DNA of 64,000 bases from an uncultured Flavobacteriaceae bacterium (GTDB taxonomy: Bacteria; Bacteroidota; Bacteroidia; Flavobacteriales; Flavobacteriaceae), in NCBI GenBank assembly GCA_943788165.1, contig CALSPF010000003.1, positions 305,191-369,190 on the forward strand, in the 5' to 3' direction. The notes under the pieces were generated by a model. That model had not been told where the DNA came from. It saw only the letters and a list, made by a program, of their open reading frames with translations, and did not search any database. How positions within the stretch are numbered: position 1 is the first letter of the stretch; each line of letters starts with the position of its first letter. Shown here one piece after another: positions 29,143 to 38,763 of the stretch. The position numbers were made by a program, and so were the translations under genes.

Positions 29143-29658
29143 TTAACGCTCTGATAGGGTTTTTATAATCCCTGCTAATTGGCCACCACCAGACTGAAGT
29201 CCAGAGATAACGTTTTTGGCTGGTGATTGTAAAAGGGTAATGATGTCTCCAATGAGTTCTTCTTTGGACTTGATAGCAACTAGTGCATCAAGTTGATCGT
29301 CACCGATGTAAACTGATTCTTCGATATAAGCCCCTTTTAAAATTGGCTTGTCCGATTTTTTTCGGAAATCTTTAATCAGTTTTGCAGGTGCGTTCCCCGC
29401 TTCAGAAAACATTAGGGAAGTATTTCCCTTCAATACTTGCATTAATTCTCCAAAGTCTTTGTCTGAAGCCTCCATTGCTTTTTCAAGCAAGGTGTTCTTT
29501 ACAACAGATAAACGAATTCCGGCTTTAAAACAAGCACGTCTCAATACCGTCGTTGTTGCAGCGTCTAAACCAGCGATATCAGTAAGATATAGTGTTTTAG
29601 CATCTACTAACTCAGCAGTGAGGGTTTCAATTACTTTCGATTTTTCTTCTCTTGTCAT
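29143..29658 (-). CDS. rplJ: 50S ribosomal protein L10 (uL10)
   Basis: 171 aa, starts MTREEKSKVIETLTAEL; the conserved LRRACFKAGIRLSVVKNTL binds 23S rRNA and the C-terminal helix binds L12 dimers. Located between rplA and rplL as in most bacteria; the 70-bp gap to rplL and the 21-bp gap from rplA fit one transcript. Confidence 0.97.
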   Translation of the reverse strand: MTREEKSKVIETLTAELVDAKTLYLTDIAGLDAATTTVLRRACFKAGIRLSVVKNTLLEKAMEASDKDFGELMQVLKGNTSLMFSEAGNAPAKLIKDFRKKSDKPILKGAYIEESVYIGDDQLDALVAIKSKEELIGDIITLLQSPAKNVISGLQSGGGQLAGIIKTLSER

Positions 29659-29679
29659 TTCGAATTAGTTTTAAAAATC

Positions 29680-30369
29680 TTAAGCGATTTTGGTGTCAAT
29701 TGAAATACTTGGACTCATGGTTGAAGACATAAAAATACTTTTCACATAAGTTCCTTTCGTTGTAGAAGGTTTGAGCTTCATAATGGTGTTTAACAATTCA
29801 CCTGCGTTATCACGGATTTTATCTGCATCAAAAGATGCTTTTCCGATAGACGCATGGATGATACCCGTCTTGTCCACTTTGAAATCAATTTTACCTCCTT
29901 TAACATCACTGACCGCCTTCTTAACGTCCATGGTAACTGTTCCGGTCTTTGGGTTAGGCATTAAACCACGTGGGCCTAATACACGCCCTAAAGGACCTAA
30001 TTTACCCATAACACTGGGCATAGTGACAATTACATCAACATCGGTCCAACCGTCTTTGATTTTCTGTAAGTATTCATCTAATCCAACAAAGTCTGCTCCT
30101 CCTTCAAGTGCTTCAGCTTCCTTATCTGGTGTAACCAATGCAAGAACGCGAACATTCTTACCAGTACCATGAGGAAGTGTAACAACTCCACGAACCATTT
30201 GGTTCGCTTTTCGAGGATCAACACCTAGTCGAATTGCTAGATCAACTGATGCATCAAATTTAACATTGGTTAGATCTTTTACCAATGTAGATGCTTCATC
30301 AAGCGAGTAAATTTTATTAGAATCTACCTTTGCGCGTGCTTCTTTTTGCTTTTTTGTAAGTCGTGCCAT
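29680..30369 (-). CDS. rplA: 50S ribosomal protein L1 (uL1)
   Basis: 229 aa. Conserved signature [14 protein letters not shown] and the rRNA-binding N-terminal segments [26 protein letters not shown]1 forms the mobile E-site stalk and in other bacteria represses its own operon; no obvious mimic site was identified. 17 bp after rplK. Confidence 0.98.
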   Translation of the reverse strand: MARLTKKQKEARAKVDSNKIYSLDEASTLVKDLTNVKFDASVDLAIRLGVDPRKANQMVRGVVTLPHGTGKNVRVLALVTPDKEAEALEGGADFVGLDEYLQKIKDGWTDVDVIVTMPSVMGKLGPLGRVLGPRGLMPNPKTGTVTMDVKKAVSDVKGGKIDFKVDKTGIIHASIGKASFDADKIRDNAGELLNTIMKLKPSTTKGTYVKSIFMSSTMSPSISIDTKIA

Positions 30370-30386
30370 TTCTTTTCTATTTAAAA

Positions 30387-30824
30387 TTAAAAGGGGGACT
30401 CACCTTTAACTGTGAAGCCCATAGAGCGTGCCGTACCCGCTACCATCTTCATTGCAGATTCAATTGTAAATGCATTCAAATCTTGCATTTTGTCTTCTGC
30501 GATAGTGCGAACTTGGTCCCAAGTAACCGAAGCTACTTTATTTCTATTGGGTTCTCCAGAGCCTTTTTTAGCTTTGGCTGCTTCCATCAATTGAACGGCC
30601 GCTGGAGGTGTTTTAATAACAAATTCAAATGATTTGTCTTTATAGACAGAAATCACGACAGGCAATACTTTACCTGGCTTATCTTGGGTTCTAGCATTAA
30701 ACTGCTTACAAAACTCCATGATGTTGACTCCTGCAGCACCTAGCGCGGGTCCGACCGGTGGCGATGGATTCGCAGCACCTCCCCTAACTTGTAATTTGAC
30801 TAGCTTGTCTACTTCTTTTGCCAT
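30387..30824 (-). CDS. rplK: 50S ribosomal protein L11 (uL11)
   Basis: 145 aa. Starts [20 protein letters not shown] with the proline-rich [15 protein letters not shown] thiostrepton/GTPase-centre segment; C-terminal domain contains [10 protein letters not shown]. Normal sequence and order, between nusG and rplA. Confidence 0.98.
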   Translation of the reverse strand: MAKEVDKLVKLQVRGGAANPSPPVGPALGAAGVNIMEFCKQFNARTQDKPGKVLPVVISVYKDKSFEFVIKTPPAAVQLMEAAKAKKGSGEPNRNKVASVTWDQVRTIAEDKMQDLNAFTIESAMKMVAGTARSMGFTVKGESPF

Positions 30825-30891
30825 TGTTTCAATTTACATTTGCGAATTTCCAGAGTGGAAGCCTAGGAAATTCAATTTATATGAGTAACAT

Positions 30892-31443
30892 TTAAATTTT
30901 CTCTACTTGCATGTAGCTTAGCTCTAGTGGCGTTTTTCTTCCGAAAATCTTCACCATAACTTGTAGCTTGCGCTTTTCTTCATTGACATTATCAATCGTT
31001 CCTGTGAAACCATTGAAAGGCCCGTCAACAACCTTAATGCTCTCCCCTAATTTAAAGGGAATCGCTACGTGCTCTTTACTCAATTCCAGCTCATCTACCT
31101 TACCTAATAAACGATTCACTTCTGAGGTGCGGAGTGGAATAGGCTCTCCACCTTTTGTTTCTCCAAGAAAGCCAATCACGTTTGTAACCGATTTAATCAC
31201 GTGAGGAATCTCACCTGACAAATCAGCTTTAATCATGATATAACCTGGGTAATATACTTTTTCTTTGAATATTTTTTTTCCGTTACGGATTTGCACCACT
31301 TTTTCAGTAGGCACCAAGATGTCTTCTAAAAAGCTATCATATCCTAAGCGGCTAATCTCTGAAGCAATATAATCTTTGATTTTTGCTTCTTGACCACTAA
31401 CAGCTCGGACAACATACCATTTCTTTTGACTTACCTCTGCCAT
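30892..31443 (-). CDS. nusG: Transcription antitermination protein NusG
   Basis: 183 aa. NGN domain with KKWYVVRAVSGQEAKIKDYI and YPGYIMIKADL, and C-terminal KOW domain VVDGPFNGFTGTIDNVNEEKRKL. NusG links RNA polymerase with Rho and the ribosome. The gene starts three bases after secE. Confidence 0.97.
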   Translation of the reverse strand: MAEVSQKKWYVVRAVSGQEAKIKDYIASEISRLGYDSFLEDILVPTEKVVQIRNGKKIFKEKVYYPGYIMIKADLSGEIPHVIKSVTNVIGFLGETKGGEPIPLRTSEVNRLLGKVDELELSKEHVAIPFKLGESIKVVDGPFNGFTGTIDNVNEEKRKLQVMVKIFGRKTPLELSYMQVEKI

Positions 31444-31446
31444 GAG

Positions 31447-31635
31447 TTATCCGTTGATAAGGTTAAAATAAATTTGAACGATTCGAGATAGAACTGTATC
31501 TGCACCCCAAATTGCTAAAGAAAATAGAATTGAAAACACCAAGACAACAACAGCCAAACGCTGCAATTCTGCACGGGGTGTCCATGAAACATTGTTACTT
31601 AGTTCCTCGAAAGAACTTTTTATATAGTTAATCAT
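31447..31635 (-). CDS. secE: Preprotein translocase subunit SecE
   Basis: 62 aa, short form with one membrane helix (about 32-55) preceded by the conserved amphipathic segment EELSNNVSWTPRAELQR. Forms SecYEG with SecY and SecG. Lies between tRNA-Trp and nusG. Confidence 0.95.
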   Translation of the reverse strand: MINYIKSSFEELSNNVSWTPRAELQRLAVVVLVFSILFSLAIWGADTVLSRIVQIYFNLING

Positions 31636-31659
31636 TGCTCTTTTTTTCTATTAATTCAG

Positions 31660-31732
31660 CACGGGTTGAGAGGCTCGAACTCCCGACACCTGGTTTTGGA
31701 GACCAGTGCTCTACCAACTGAGCTAAACCCGT
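31660..31732 (-). tRNA. tRNA-Trp(CCA)
   Basis: 73 nt. Acceptor ACGGGTT/AACCCGT, D-arm GCTC...GAGC, anticodon stem CTGGT/ACCAG with loop anticodon CCA, T-arm with GTTCGAG, discriminator G. CCA tail not encoded. It sits between tuf and secE, as in other Bacteroidota. Confidence 0.96.
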
Positions 31733-31741
31733 TTTTATTTG

Positions 31742-31774
31742 ACACAAAAGGCATCCGCCATTGGCGGACACCTT
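31742..31774 (-). terminator. Hairpin between tuf and tRNA-Trp
   Basis: On the minus strand AAGGTGTCCGCC pairs with GGCGGATGCCTT (12 bp with two G-U pairs, loop AAT) followed by TTTTGTG. It probably trims or partly terminates the tuf transcript before tRNA-Trp. Confidence 0.65.
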
Positions 31775-31800
31775 AGATGTCAGTTAAAAAACTTTATTGG

Positions 31801-32988
31801 TTAGTCTAAAATCTCTGTAACCTGTCCAGCACCTACAGTTCTACCACCTTCACGGATAGCGAAACGTAGACCAAGACTTAATGCGATTGGGCTAATTAGG
31901 TCAACATTGATCGTTAAGTTATCACCAGGCATTACCATTTCAACACCATCTGGCAACGCAATATTTCCTGTTACGTCAGTGGTACGTACGTAAAACTGTG
32001 GACGATAGTTGTTGTGGAATGGAGTGTGACGTCCACCTTCTTCTTTTTTCAAGATATATACCTCAGCTTTAAACTTAGCGTGAGGAGTTACAGAACCTGG
32101 CTTACAGATTACCATACCTCTTTTGATATCAGCTTTTTCAATACCTCTCAAAAGAATACCTACGTTATCTCCAGCTTCACCGCGGTCTAGGATTTTTCTG
32201 AACATCTCAACTCCAGTTACTGTAGACTTTAATTTTTCAGCACCCATTCCGATGATATCAACATCATCTCCTGAATTAAAAACTCCAGTTTCGATGCGAC
32301 CCGTGGCAACAGTACCACGACCTGTGATCGAAAATACATCTTCAACAGGCATTAATGCGTCCTTGTCAACGTCACGCTTTGGCAATTCGATCCAAACATC
32401 AACTTCTGACATTAAGCTTAAAACGGTATCTACCCATTTTTGCTCTCCGTTCAATGCTCCAAGAGCAGAACCTAGAACAATAGGAGTATTGTCTCCGTCA
32501 TAGTCATAGAAAGAAAGTAATTCACGTACTTCCATTTCAACTAATTCTAATAATTCTTCATCATCTACCATATCGGCTTTGTTCAAGAAAACAACGATAC
32601 GTGGCACACCAACCTGGCGACCTAGAAGGATGTGTTCTCTTGTCTGTGGCATAGGCCCATCAGTTGCCGCCACTACCAAAATTGCACCGTCCATTTGTGC
32701 AGCACCAGTTACCATGTTTTTAACATAATCGGCGTGACCAGGACAGTCAACGTGTGCGTAGTGACGATTTTCAGTTTGATACTCTACGTGTGAGGTATTA
32801 ATTGTAATACCACGCTCTTTTTCTTCAGGAGCGTTATCGATTTGGTCGAAGCTTTTCGCTTCAGAGAACCCAGCGTCTGCTAATACTTTAGTAATTGCAG
32901 CGGTAAGGGTTGTTTTACCGTGATCCACGTGGCCAATTGTTCCAATATTTAAGTGGGGTTTTGACCGATCAAATGTTTCTTTAGCCAT
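31801..32988 (-). CDS. tuf: Elongation factor Tu
   Basis: 395 aa. G1 GHVDHGKTT, switch [14 protein letters not shown]3 DCPGHADY, G4 NKADM, and domains II/III intact ([40 protein letters not shown]). Delivers aminoacyl-tRNA to the ribosome. A -7 box TAAATTTG lies about 34 bases upstream of the ATG. In related genomes the Thr-Tyr-Gly-Thr tRNA genes usually lie directly upstream; here they are 28.6 kb away. Confidence 0.98.
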   Translation of the reverse strand: MAKETFDRSKPHLNIGTIGHVDHGKTTLTAAITKVLADAGFSEAKSFDQIDNAPEEKERGITINTSHVEYQTENRHYAHVDCPGHADYVKNMVTGAAQMDGAILVVAATDGPMPQTREHILLGRQVGVPRIVVFLNKADMVDDEELLELVEMEVRELLSFYDYDGDNTPIVLGSALGALNGEQKWVDTVLSLMSEVDVWIELPKRDVDKDALMPVEDVFSITGRGTVATGRIETGVFNSGDDVDIIGMGAEKLKSTVTGVEMFRKILDRGEAGDNVGILLRGIEKADIKRGMVICKPGSVTPHAKFKAEVYILKKEEGGRHTPFHNNYRPQFYVRTTDVTGNIALPDGVEMVMPGDNLTINVDLISPIALSLGLRFAIREGGRTVGAGQVTEILD

Positions 32989-33021
32989 AATACAGGTTTT
33001 TCTTTAGTGTTTTAAGAAGTG

Positions 33022-33029
33022 CAAATTTA
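33022..33029 (-). promoter_or_regulatory. -7 promoter element of tuf
   Basis: Minus-strand TAAATTTG matches TAnnTTTG, 34 bases upstream of the tuf start codon. A clear -33 TTTG is not seen at the expected spacing. Confidence 0.5.
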
Positions 33030-33137
33030 TAAATTTTTATCATTAACTAATTAAAAACTAGAAACTTTTTCTGCTTTTTTTTATTCCTTTTCGATTAATT
33101 GAAATTGTAACGTCATAAAAAGGAGTAACATTGCGAA

Positions 33138-34466
33138 TTATCCATTGTTTTTTTTATTCTTATTCATGCGAATTACTGCTTTCTCAATTCCAGCTGGTGT
33201 GAGGGAGTCCATTGGAATAATTTCTTTGATGATTTGAATAGTCAACGTGTGTTCCCAAAATTTTAATGGCTCAGGATTCAACCAAGCGCATTTGGAAAAA
33301 TGCTTGGTCATTTCTGTGTAAGTAGACATGCTTTGATTACTCAGTTCGTATGGCGCCATGGCTGCGTCACCAATAAAAAAAACATGGTAGTTTGGGCTTT
33401 TGGAAAGAATGCGTTCAATGGGCACTACCTTCCTTCGTTGTGGATCGCTGTAGACTTGTCCATAAACGGTGTTGTGAAAATAATAGGTTTCCAAGTCATG
33501 GGCAAAACGGGTTTTCATTTTTCGAAAAAGCGTTTGTACCGCTTTTATGTATGGGTGCATGGAATATCCACCATTGTCCATAAATAGGAGTACTTGTAAT
33601 TTCTCGTGGGTTTCGTTTTTGATTTCTGGCAGAAAAAGTCCCCCGCGCTCAAGCCCTTTGTCAATGGTTGCTTTTACATCCAATATCTCTTGAGCAGATT
33701 CTTCCACTATTCCTTTCAACGAAGCTAGCGCTGCGTCAATATTATTATCGTTTAAAATTGCTTCTAAATCTACTGGGAAAAAATTAGCATCACCCATGAC
33801 TTTGCGCGCCATCTTTCCTCCCCCACTTCCACCTACACGAATTCCGTCTTTTGCAGCCCCTCCATGGCCATAGGGTGAGATTCCACCTGTACCTACCCAA
33901 TGGCTTCCGCCACTGTGATTGGATTGTTGTTGTTTGAGGATTTCCTCCATGCGCTGCATGAGCTCCTCCAGGGTCAAATCAGAATAATCGGCCATGCGGT
34001 CTAACGGACGAGGTTCTACATTCTCCTCTACTCCTTCTTGCTCTTTGTCTTCAACATCACCGCTATCTTTATCCCAAAGTTCACGACCATCAATCACTTT
34101 CTGAATATCGTAATGCGTAATATGCACTTCATCCAAAAATAAATTTGCCATTTCTTTACGGCTCATGTCTTCTTCTAAACGGCCAGCATTATGTTCTTTC
34201 CATTGCTGAAATGTTTGCGAACGAAGAACAGCATCGTGCAATTGTTCGCCATTCTTGATATCTATCGAAAGAAAATAGTCATAAAAAGCACGTGTATATG
34301 GCCCCATTAATTCGGGACTCTTAACAATAAAGGTGCGTAAGACATTGTAGAGATCACCAATGGTTTTTACCAAACCACGATCGATTGCCTTTTGCAACAA
34401 CAAAAGGGTTCGCACATCTACCTTGAGGTGGTATGCTTTGAATCGTTTTGGCAATGTGGTAAACAT
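33138..34466 (-). CDS. VWA (CoxE-like) protein of a MoxR-VWA pair
   Basis: 442 aa. Helical N-terminal 150 residues, a low-complexity Gly/Ser/His linker (about 185-218), then a von Willebrand A-type domain from about 290. The MIDAS motif is degenerate: LLFMDNGGYSM (D297) replaces DxSxS with DNGGYS. Proteins of this kind work with MoxR AAA+ ATPases as chaperones that insert metals or remodel partner proteins. It follows the MoxR gene by 6 bp, so the two act together. No membrane helix or signal, hence cytosolic. Partner substrate unknown. Confidence 0.82.
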   Translation of the reverse strand: MFTTLPKRFKAYHLKVDVRTLLLLQKAIDRGLVKTIGDLYNVLRTFIVKSPELMGPYTRAFYDYFLSIDIKNGEQLHDAVLRSQTFQQWKEHNAGRLEEDMSRKEMANLFLDEVHITHYDIQKVIDGRELWDKDSGDVEDKEQEGVEENVEPRPLDRMADYSDLTLEELMQRMEEILKQQQSNHSGGSHWVGTGGISPYGHGGAAKDGIRVGGSGGGKMARKVMGDANFFPVDLEAILNDNNIDAALASLKGIVEESAQEILDVKATIDKGLERGGLFLPEIKNETHEKLQVLLFMDNGGYSMHPYIKAVQTLFRKMKTRFAHDLETYYFHNTVYGQVYSDPQRRKVVPIERILSKSPNYHVFFIGDAAMAPYELSNQSMSTYTEMTKHFSKCAWLNPEPLKFWEHTLTIQIIKEIIPMDSLTPAGIEKAVIRMNKNKKNNG

Positions 34467-34472
34467 AGTGGC

Positions 34473-35387
34473 TTAATTTAATGATGTTCCCATTGGGGGT
34501 TTTCCGCCTCCGAGGGCTAACTGACGCTGCACTTTCTCGTAATCTGCTTGGGTTTTAATCAGTGTTCCCAAACCATCCAACGCATTGAGTTTACTAATGG
34601 CTTCCTCAGAACTAAAGGTCTTGATGTATTTCAGCCAATTGAGTAGTTCTCGAGTAGTGGGGGAACGCTCTAACCCTATTTTGCGCAATTGATAAAAAAT
34701 ATCCAAAGCAGTATCGACAATTTTATCGCTAACTTTTGGGTGGTGCTTTTGAATAATTTCACGCATCTTTTCTGCTTCTGGAAACTGGATGTAATGATAA
34801 ATACATCGCCCTTTAAAAGCCGTGGGTAATTCTTGTTCTCTATTGGAGGTAATCACAATAGCGGGCATGTCTTCTTCTGACACTTCTACTACTTCTCCCG
34901 ATTCGGGCATGACAAACTTACGATGACTAAGTGCATACAGTAAATCATTTGGGAATTCTCGTGGTGCTTTATCAATCTCGTCAATCAACAATACGGAATT
35001 AGGTGTACTAAATGCCATGGCAGCGGGACCTTTTACCACATAATCCCCAAGCGCTTCTGTATCTCTGCCTGCAGTAGACAATTTTGATTCCAAGCCTTTC
35101 TCCTCCCGCTGGGCATTGAGAATTTCAATTTGTGAATCTCTTAAATACTTAACGTGATCAAATTTTGCCACAAATTGCTCTATATTACTTTTCGATCCTG
35201 CTGGGTAAACAAAAAGATCAATTGCTTGTCCCTTGGCATACTGCAGGGGCAATTCTGTTTTTCCAGTTCCTGGTTCACCTTCAATGAGCAAGGGCATTCC
35301 AAGTGTTCGTGCAATGTGAAATGCTTGTGCTAATTCAGGATCACACAGGTAGTGATCGGAACCTTCCCAGTAACTTTTTTCTGCCAT
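34473..35387 (-). CDS. MoxR-family AAA+ ATPase
   Basis: 304 aa. Walker A GEPGTGKTE (37-45), Walker B LLIDEID (D136, E137), sensor I TSNRE and the helical lid RSPTTRELLNWLKYI. MoxR ATPases form rings that remodel complexes with a VWA partner, here the next gene. It starts 3 bases after the hydrolase gene's stop, so the three genes form one operon. Confidence 0.93.
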   Translation of the reverse strand: MAEKSYWEGSDHYLCDPELAQAFHIARTLGMPLLIEGEPGTGKTELPLQYAKGQAIDLFVYPAGSKSNIEQFVAKFDHVKYLRDSQIEILNAQREEKGLESKLSTAGRDTEALGDYVVKGPAAMAFSTPNSVLLIDEIDKAPREFPNDLLYALSHRKFVMPESGEVVEVSEEDMPAIVITSNREQELPTAFKGRCIYHYIQFPEAEKMREIIQKHHPKVSDKIVDTALDIFYQLRKIGLERSPTTRELLNWLKYIKTFSSEEAISKLNALDGLGTLIKTQADYEKVQRQLALGGGKPPMGTSLN

Positions 35388-35389
35388 GT

Positions 35390-36052
35390 CTATTCTATTA
35401 TATATTTTTCAAAAATTAATTTTAATTGTTCTTTGCTGATTCGATGGTCTCCAGTGTAGGGTAAAAAAGTCATCTTTACATCACTCTTATTAATCACATC
35501 GCCAACCATAGCAATGTATTTTTTAGTCAAAAATTGATCTTCCTTACCATAGGTAAAAAGCAGTTGAGATGCGTTTAAATCTGTTTTACTCGCTGTTAAA
35601 TCAACATCTTCAGGGATCCAACATGCATAGGGTATTACATTATCGACCTCAACCTTCTTTTGGTGCAACCAACGAAACGCAATGGTACCGCCTTGTGAAA
35701 AAGCCATAATTGTTTTTTTACATGCTTGAGGTAACTGTGCCAAAAAGTGCTGGTAAAGACCCGACAGATAATTTCCGTTATCTTTTATTTCATGTAACCG
35801 ATCTCGCTTGGTCATCCAGGAGGCGACTACTGGGCCACCAAAGTCTTTTTCATAAAAACGATTCAAGCCCTCTGGCGCTACAACAAAGTGTTCTTTTGGG
35901 TCAAAGTCTTTGAACTTGTAAAGCATTTGCTCACACAGCATTTTCGATCCGTGTAGGGCGAACCAAAAGTATTTTGTCGAGGCAGTCAATTCCCCATAGG
36001 TCGAATAGCGTGCCGTTTTTGGTGAAATAAAATAGTCCGTTTTAAGCTCCAT
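35390..36052 (-). CDS. Alpha/beta hydrolase (phospholipase/carboxylesterase type)
   Basis: 220 aa from ATG at 36052 (MELKTDYFISPKTARY); a TTG four codons earlier is less likely. Alpha/beta-hydrolase fold: nucleophile serine in AFSQGGT, aspartate in YGKEDQF and histidine in TGDHRIS, the order seen in short carboxylesterase/lysophospholipase-like enzymes. No signal peptide. Cytosolic esterase, substrate unknown; first gene of the operon with the MoxR and VWA genes. Confidence 0.8.
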   Translation of the reverse strand: MELKTDYFISPKTARYSTYGELTASTKYFWFALHGSKMLCEQMLYKFKDFDPKEHFVVAPEGLNRFYEKDFGGPVVASWMTKRDRLHEIKDNGNYLSGLYQHFLAQLPQACKKTIMAFSQGGTIAFRWLHQKKVEVDNVIPYACWIPEDVDLTASKTDLNASQLLFTYGKEDQFLTKKYIAMVGDVINKSDVKMTFLPYTGDHRISKEQLKLIFEKYIIE

Positions 36053-36116
36053 AGTACAAATCAATAAAAGAGGTTGCTCTTTTTAAAAGAAGGTTAAATA
36101 TATAACTAAATACCCT

Positions 36117-36124
36117 TATCTTCG
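36117..36124 (+). promoter_or_regulatory. -7-like element of the enoyl-CoA hydratase operon
   Basis: TATCTTCG, one base off TAnnTTTG, 32 bases before the ATG at 36156. Confidence 0.35.
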
Positions 36125-36155
36125 TAAATATTGAATTGGATTTAAATAAATAATT

Positions 36156-36914
36156 ATGGTCAAGACGTCAATTGAAAAAGGCATCGCTATTGTTCAGTTG
36201 AACAATGGAAAAGTAAATACAATCAATCACGTATTGGCGGAAGAACTTCGACTAAACTTCTTGTCGTTAACCAAAAACGAAGCCGTCAAAGGAGTTGTAC
36301 TTTGTGGACATACCGGAGCATTTAGCGCAGGTTTAGATGTACGCGAAATGGCGGGGAATTCATCCGATCAAGCCCATGCTTTTTGGATAAGTTATTTTGG
36401 CGCACTGCAGGCCATGGTTCGCTATCCCAAACCCTTTGTGTGTGCCATCACTGGGTTTGCCCCGGCAGGGGGCACTATTTTCACCCTTTGTGCGGATTAT
36501 CGCATCATGGCTGAAGAACCCAAACACTTTATTGGGATGCATGAATTTAAATTGTCCATGCAAATTCCAGAACTAATGATGGACCTATGGTGCTACACCT
36601 TGGGAGAACAAAAAGCATTTCAAGCACTTCAGGAGGCTAAACTTTTTAGCGCTCAAGAAGCCCTTGCAGCAAACATCGTTCAAGCCATTGCTCCTGCCGA
36701 ACAGGTGTTAGACACATCCATAGCGCATCTGCGCAAATGTATAGCCGTTTATGGTCCAGTTTACATGGAAAGTAAACGCCTTGCACGCAAACAACTTTTG
36801 GCTTTGGTTGACAGAGACCTTGATCAACTGGCCACAGAGTTTGTCCGCTTTAGTCAAGACCCGCACCTAAAGACTCTCATCAATGAATTTGCTAATCACT
36901 TAAAACAAAAATAA
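36156..36914 (+). CDS. Enoyl-CoA hydratase/isomerase family protein
   Basis: 252 aa crotonase-fold enzyme. The oxyanion-hole segments are FSAGLDVREMAG and ITGFAPAGGTIFTLCAD; the second conserved region reads AGGTIFTLCADYRIM. One of the two catalytic glutamates of classic hydratases (the one in the GGG/E-region) is replaced by methionine/histidine-containing sequence IGMHEF, so an isomerase role is as likely as hydration. It is followed at 2 bp by a thioesterase gene, pointing to acyl-CoA metabolism. Confidence 0.8.
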   Translation: MVKTSIEKGIAIVQLNNGKVNTINHVLAEELRLNFLSLTKNEAVKGVVLCGHTGAFSAGLDVREMAGNSSDQAHAFWISYFGALQAMVRYPKPFVCAITGFAPAGGTIFTLCADYRIMAEEPKHFIGMHEFKLSMQIPELMMDLWCYTLGEQKAFQALQEAKLFSAQEALAANIVQAIAPAEQVLDTSIAHLRKCIAVYGPVYMESKRLARKQLLALVDRDLDQLATEFVRFSQDPHLKTLINEFANHLKQK

Positions 36915-36916
36915 TA

Positions 36917-37339
36917 GTGGAAGAAAAATCAATTGTATCTCTTGATGTAATGGTACATTGGGGAGACATGGACGCCATGCGCCATGTCAATAATATTATT
37001 TACTTAAAATGGGTAGAATCGACGCGTTTGTTGCTTTTTGAAAAATTAATAGATGGTAATGTTGGTAAAGCAGAGATAAGTCCAATCTTGGCCTGGAGTG
37101 ACATCAAATACATTGCCCCAGTAGTTTACCCAGATACGGTTACCATACAATTTGATATCATCAAAATAGAAGAAGATCGTTTACACGGACAGGCCAAATT
37201 ATATAGTAATACACAACAACGTTTGGTGGCTATTTCAAATAATACCTTGAAGGCTTACAACACTCATTTACTCAAAAAAGCAGCGCTTCCCTCCCACTGG
37301 CTAAAAGTTTTGAAAGACTTCTACCCAGATTTATTCTGA
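36917..37339 (+). CDS. Hotdog acyl-CoA thioesterase (4HBT type)
   Basis: 140 aa, GTG start at 36917. The motif WGDMDAMRHVNNIIYLKW contains the catalytic Asp of the 4-hydroxybenzoyl-CoA/YbgC-type hotdog thioesterases. Hydrolyses acyl-CoA thioesters in the cytosol; substrate unknown. It lies 2 bp after the enoyl-CoA hydratase and its 3' end overlaps the convergent tesB-like gene by 9 bp. Confidence 0.85.
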   Translation: MEEKSIVSLDVMVHWGDMDAMRHVNNIIYLKWVESTRLLLFEKLIDGNVGKAEISPILAWSDIKYIAPVVYPDTVTIQFDIIKIEEDRLHGQAKLYSNTQQRLVAISNNTLKAYNTHLLKKAALPSHWLKVLKDFYPDLF

Positions 37340-38191
37340 TTGATTTGGACGCGCCAAGCCTTCTTGAACGACCGATGCCACCAAATTACCTTGGCGATCA
37401 AATATACTTCCTTGTCCTAAACACCTAGCACCAGAGGCATTGGGTGAATGCATGGAAAATAAAAGCCATTGGTTCACATCAAACGGACGATGAAACCACA
37501 TGGCATGGTCCAAACTTGCCACTTGTAAAGGTTGATCAAATTCTTCTTGAAAATGACTAATGATGGACATGATCAACAAATCATAATCAACCACATAGGC
37601 CAAAAATTCGTGCTGTTGTTGTTGGGATAAACTAACGCTCTCTTTTAATTTAAACCACACATTTCTATTCTCCTGTGGAGAGATGCGATAGGAATAATCT
37701 TTTTCAGGTCTAAATTCAAATGCAAAAGGATTACGGGCCAACAGATGTAGTTTTACTCGATCAGAAACTGTTGATGTATTTTTAAGTAAATCGGTGTCCG
37801 AAATAAGGTCTTCAGGATTGGCTTGTGTTGGAAAATCGTTGTGTTGTTCCAAGCCTTTCTGGGCAATCTGAAAGGAAGCACTAAGCACAAAAATGGCTTT
37901 TTCATTTTGATAAGCCGTAACTCTTCTTGTTGAAAAACTTCCTCCATCACGAAGGTTTTCTACGGAATAGGTTATGGGTATTTCAAGATCTCCTGACAGG
38001 ATAAAATAGCCGTGCAATGAATGAACAGTTCGATCTTCAGAAATGGTTTTATAGGCAGCGTGTAATGATTGTGCAAGAACCTGACCACCATAGACACGTT
38101 TCCAAACGGTGTGATAATTTTGTCCTTCATAGTTAAAGGCATCAATTTGTTTCAGTTTCAATAAATCAGTTAATCCTTCAGGTGTTTGCAT
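37331..38191 (-). CDS. tesB: Acyl-CoA thioesterase II (TesB-like)
   Basis: 286 aa double-hotdog protein, normal TesB length. YGGQVLAQSL and SLHGYFILSGD belong to the first hotdog; ASLDHAMWFHRPF and ARCLGQGSIFDRQGNLVASVVQEGL to the second, with the conserved Asp and the Gln-Glu of TesB. Hydrolyses medium/long-chain acyl-CoA. Convergent with the small thioesterase gene. Confidence 0.9.
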   Translation of the reverse strand: MQTPEGLTDLLKLKQIDAFNYEGQNYHTVWKRVYGGQVLAQSLHAAYKTISEDRTVHSLHGYFILSGDLEIPITYSVENLRDGGSFSTRRVTAYQNEKAIFVLSASFQIAQKGLEQHNDFPTQANPEDLISDTDLLKNTSTVSDRVKLHLLARNPFAFEFRPEKDYSYRISPQENRNVWFKLKESVSLSQQQQHEFLAYVVDYDLLIMSIISHFQEEFDQPLQVASLDHAMWFHRPFDVNQWLLFSMHSPNASGARCLGQGSIFDRQGNLVASVVQEGLARPNQSE

Positions 38192-38275
38192 AGATCAAAA
38201 TATCTAAACGAAGGTACTACAAAAACAGAAATGAATGGAATGATTTAATCGTTCGGATAACTTTTTAGATGTTTA

Positions 38276-38309
38276 CCAAAAAAAAAGCCCTGCCAAAAGG
38301 CAGGGCTTT
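38276..38309 (-). terminator. Terminator of the cold-shock gene
   Basis: Minus strand AAAGCCCTGCC pairs perfectly with GGCAGGGCTTT (11 bp, loop TTTT) and is followed by a run of T, 20 bases after the cspA-type stop. Confidence 0.92.
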
Positions 38310-38329
38310 AAGCCTATACTGGATAGGGG

Positions 38330-38527
38330 TTAGTCTTCTATACTAACATTAACCGCACTAAGACCTTTTTGAGTTTCCTCTACGTCATAGCTAACTTTAT
38401 CCCCTTCTGTGATTTCGTCGTTGGTGTTGTTTACGTGTACGAATACATCTTCTCCATTTTCATTGGTGATAAATCCGAACCCTTTTGCATTGTTAAAGAA
38501 CTTTACAGTTCCACTGTGATTACTCAT
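38330..38527 (-). CDS. cspA: Cold-shock domain protein
   Basis: 65 aa single cold-shock domain with RNP1 KGFGFI and RNP2 VFVHV. Binds single-stranded RNA/DNA and melts RNA secondary structure. A -7 box TATATTTG is at 38550-38557 on the minus strand, giving a leader of roughly 15-20 bases, much shorter than the long cold-shock leaders of enterobacteria. Confidence 0.95.
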   Translation of the reverse strand: MSNHSGTVKFFNNAKGFGFITNENGEDVFVHVNNTNDEITEGDKVSYDVEETQKGLSAVNVSIED

Positions 38528-38549
38528 AATTATTATTTTTATTAGACTG

Positions 38550-38557
38550 CAAATATA
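38550..38557 (-). promoter_or_regulatory. -7 promoter element of the cold-shock gene
   Basis: Minus-strand TATATTTG matches TAnnTTTG exactly, 23 bases upstream of the ATG. Confidence 0.55.
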
Positions 38558-38763
38558 GACAAACTAATTTAAATTGCTATTAATCAATTGCATAAGTTTA
38601 ATTAAATTAATTTAGCGCTAACTACCTGCTAATCTGAGGCTACCATTTGATTCAAGTCAATTTGTTCATTCAAAAAAAATCCACTGGCCAAAATAAAATG
38701 ACATAAAGGCTTTCTTTTAATCGATAAAAAAGCGAGAAAGTGAGATCAGGAAAAAGTAGAAAA

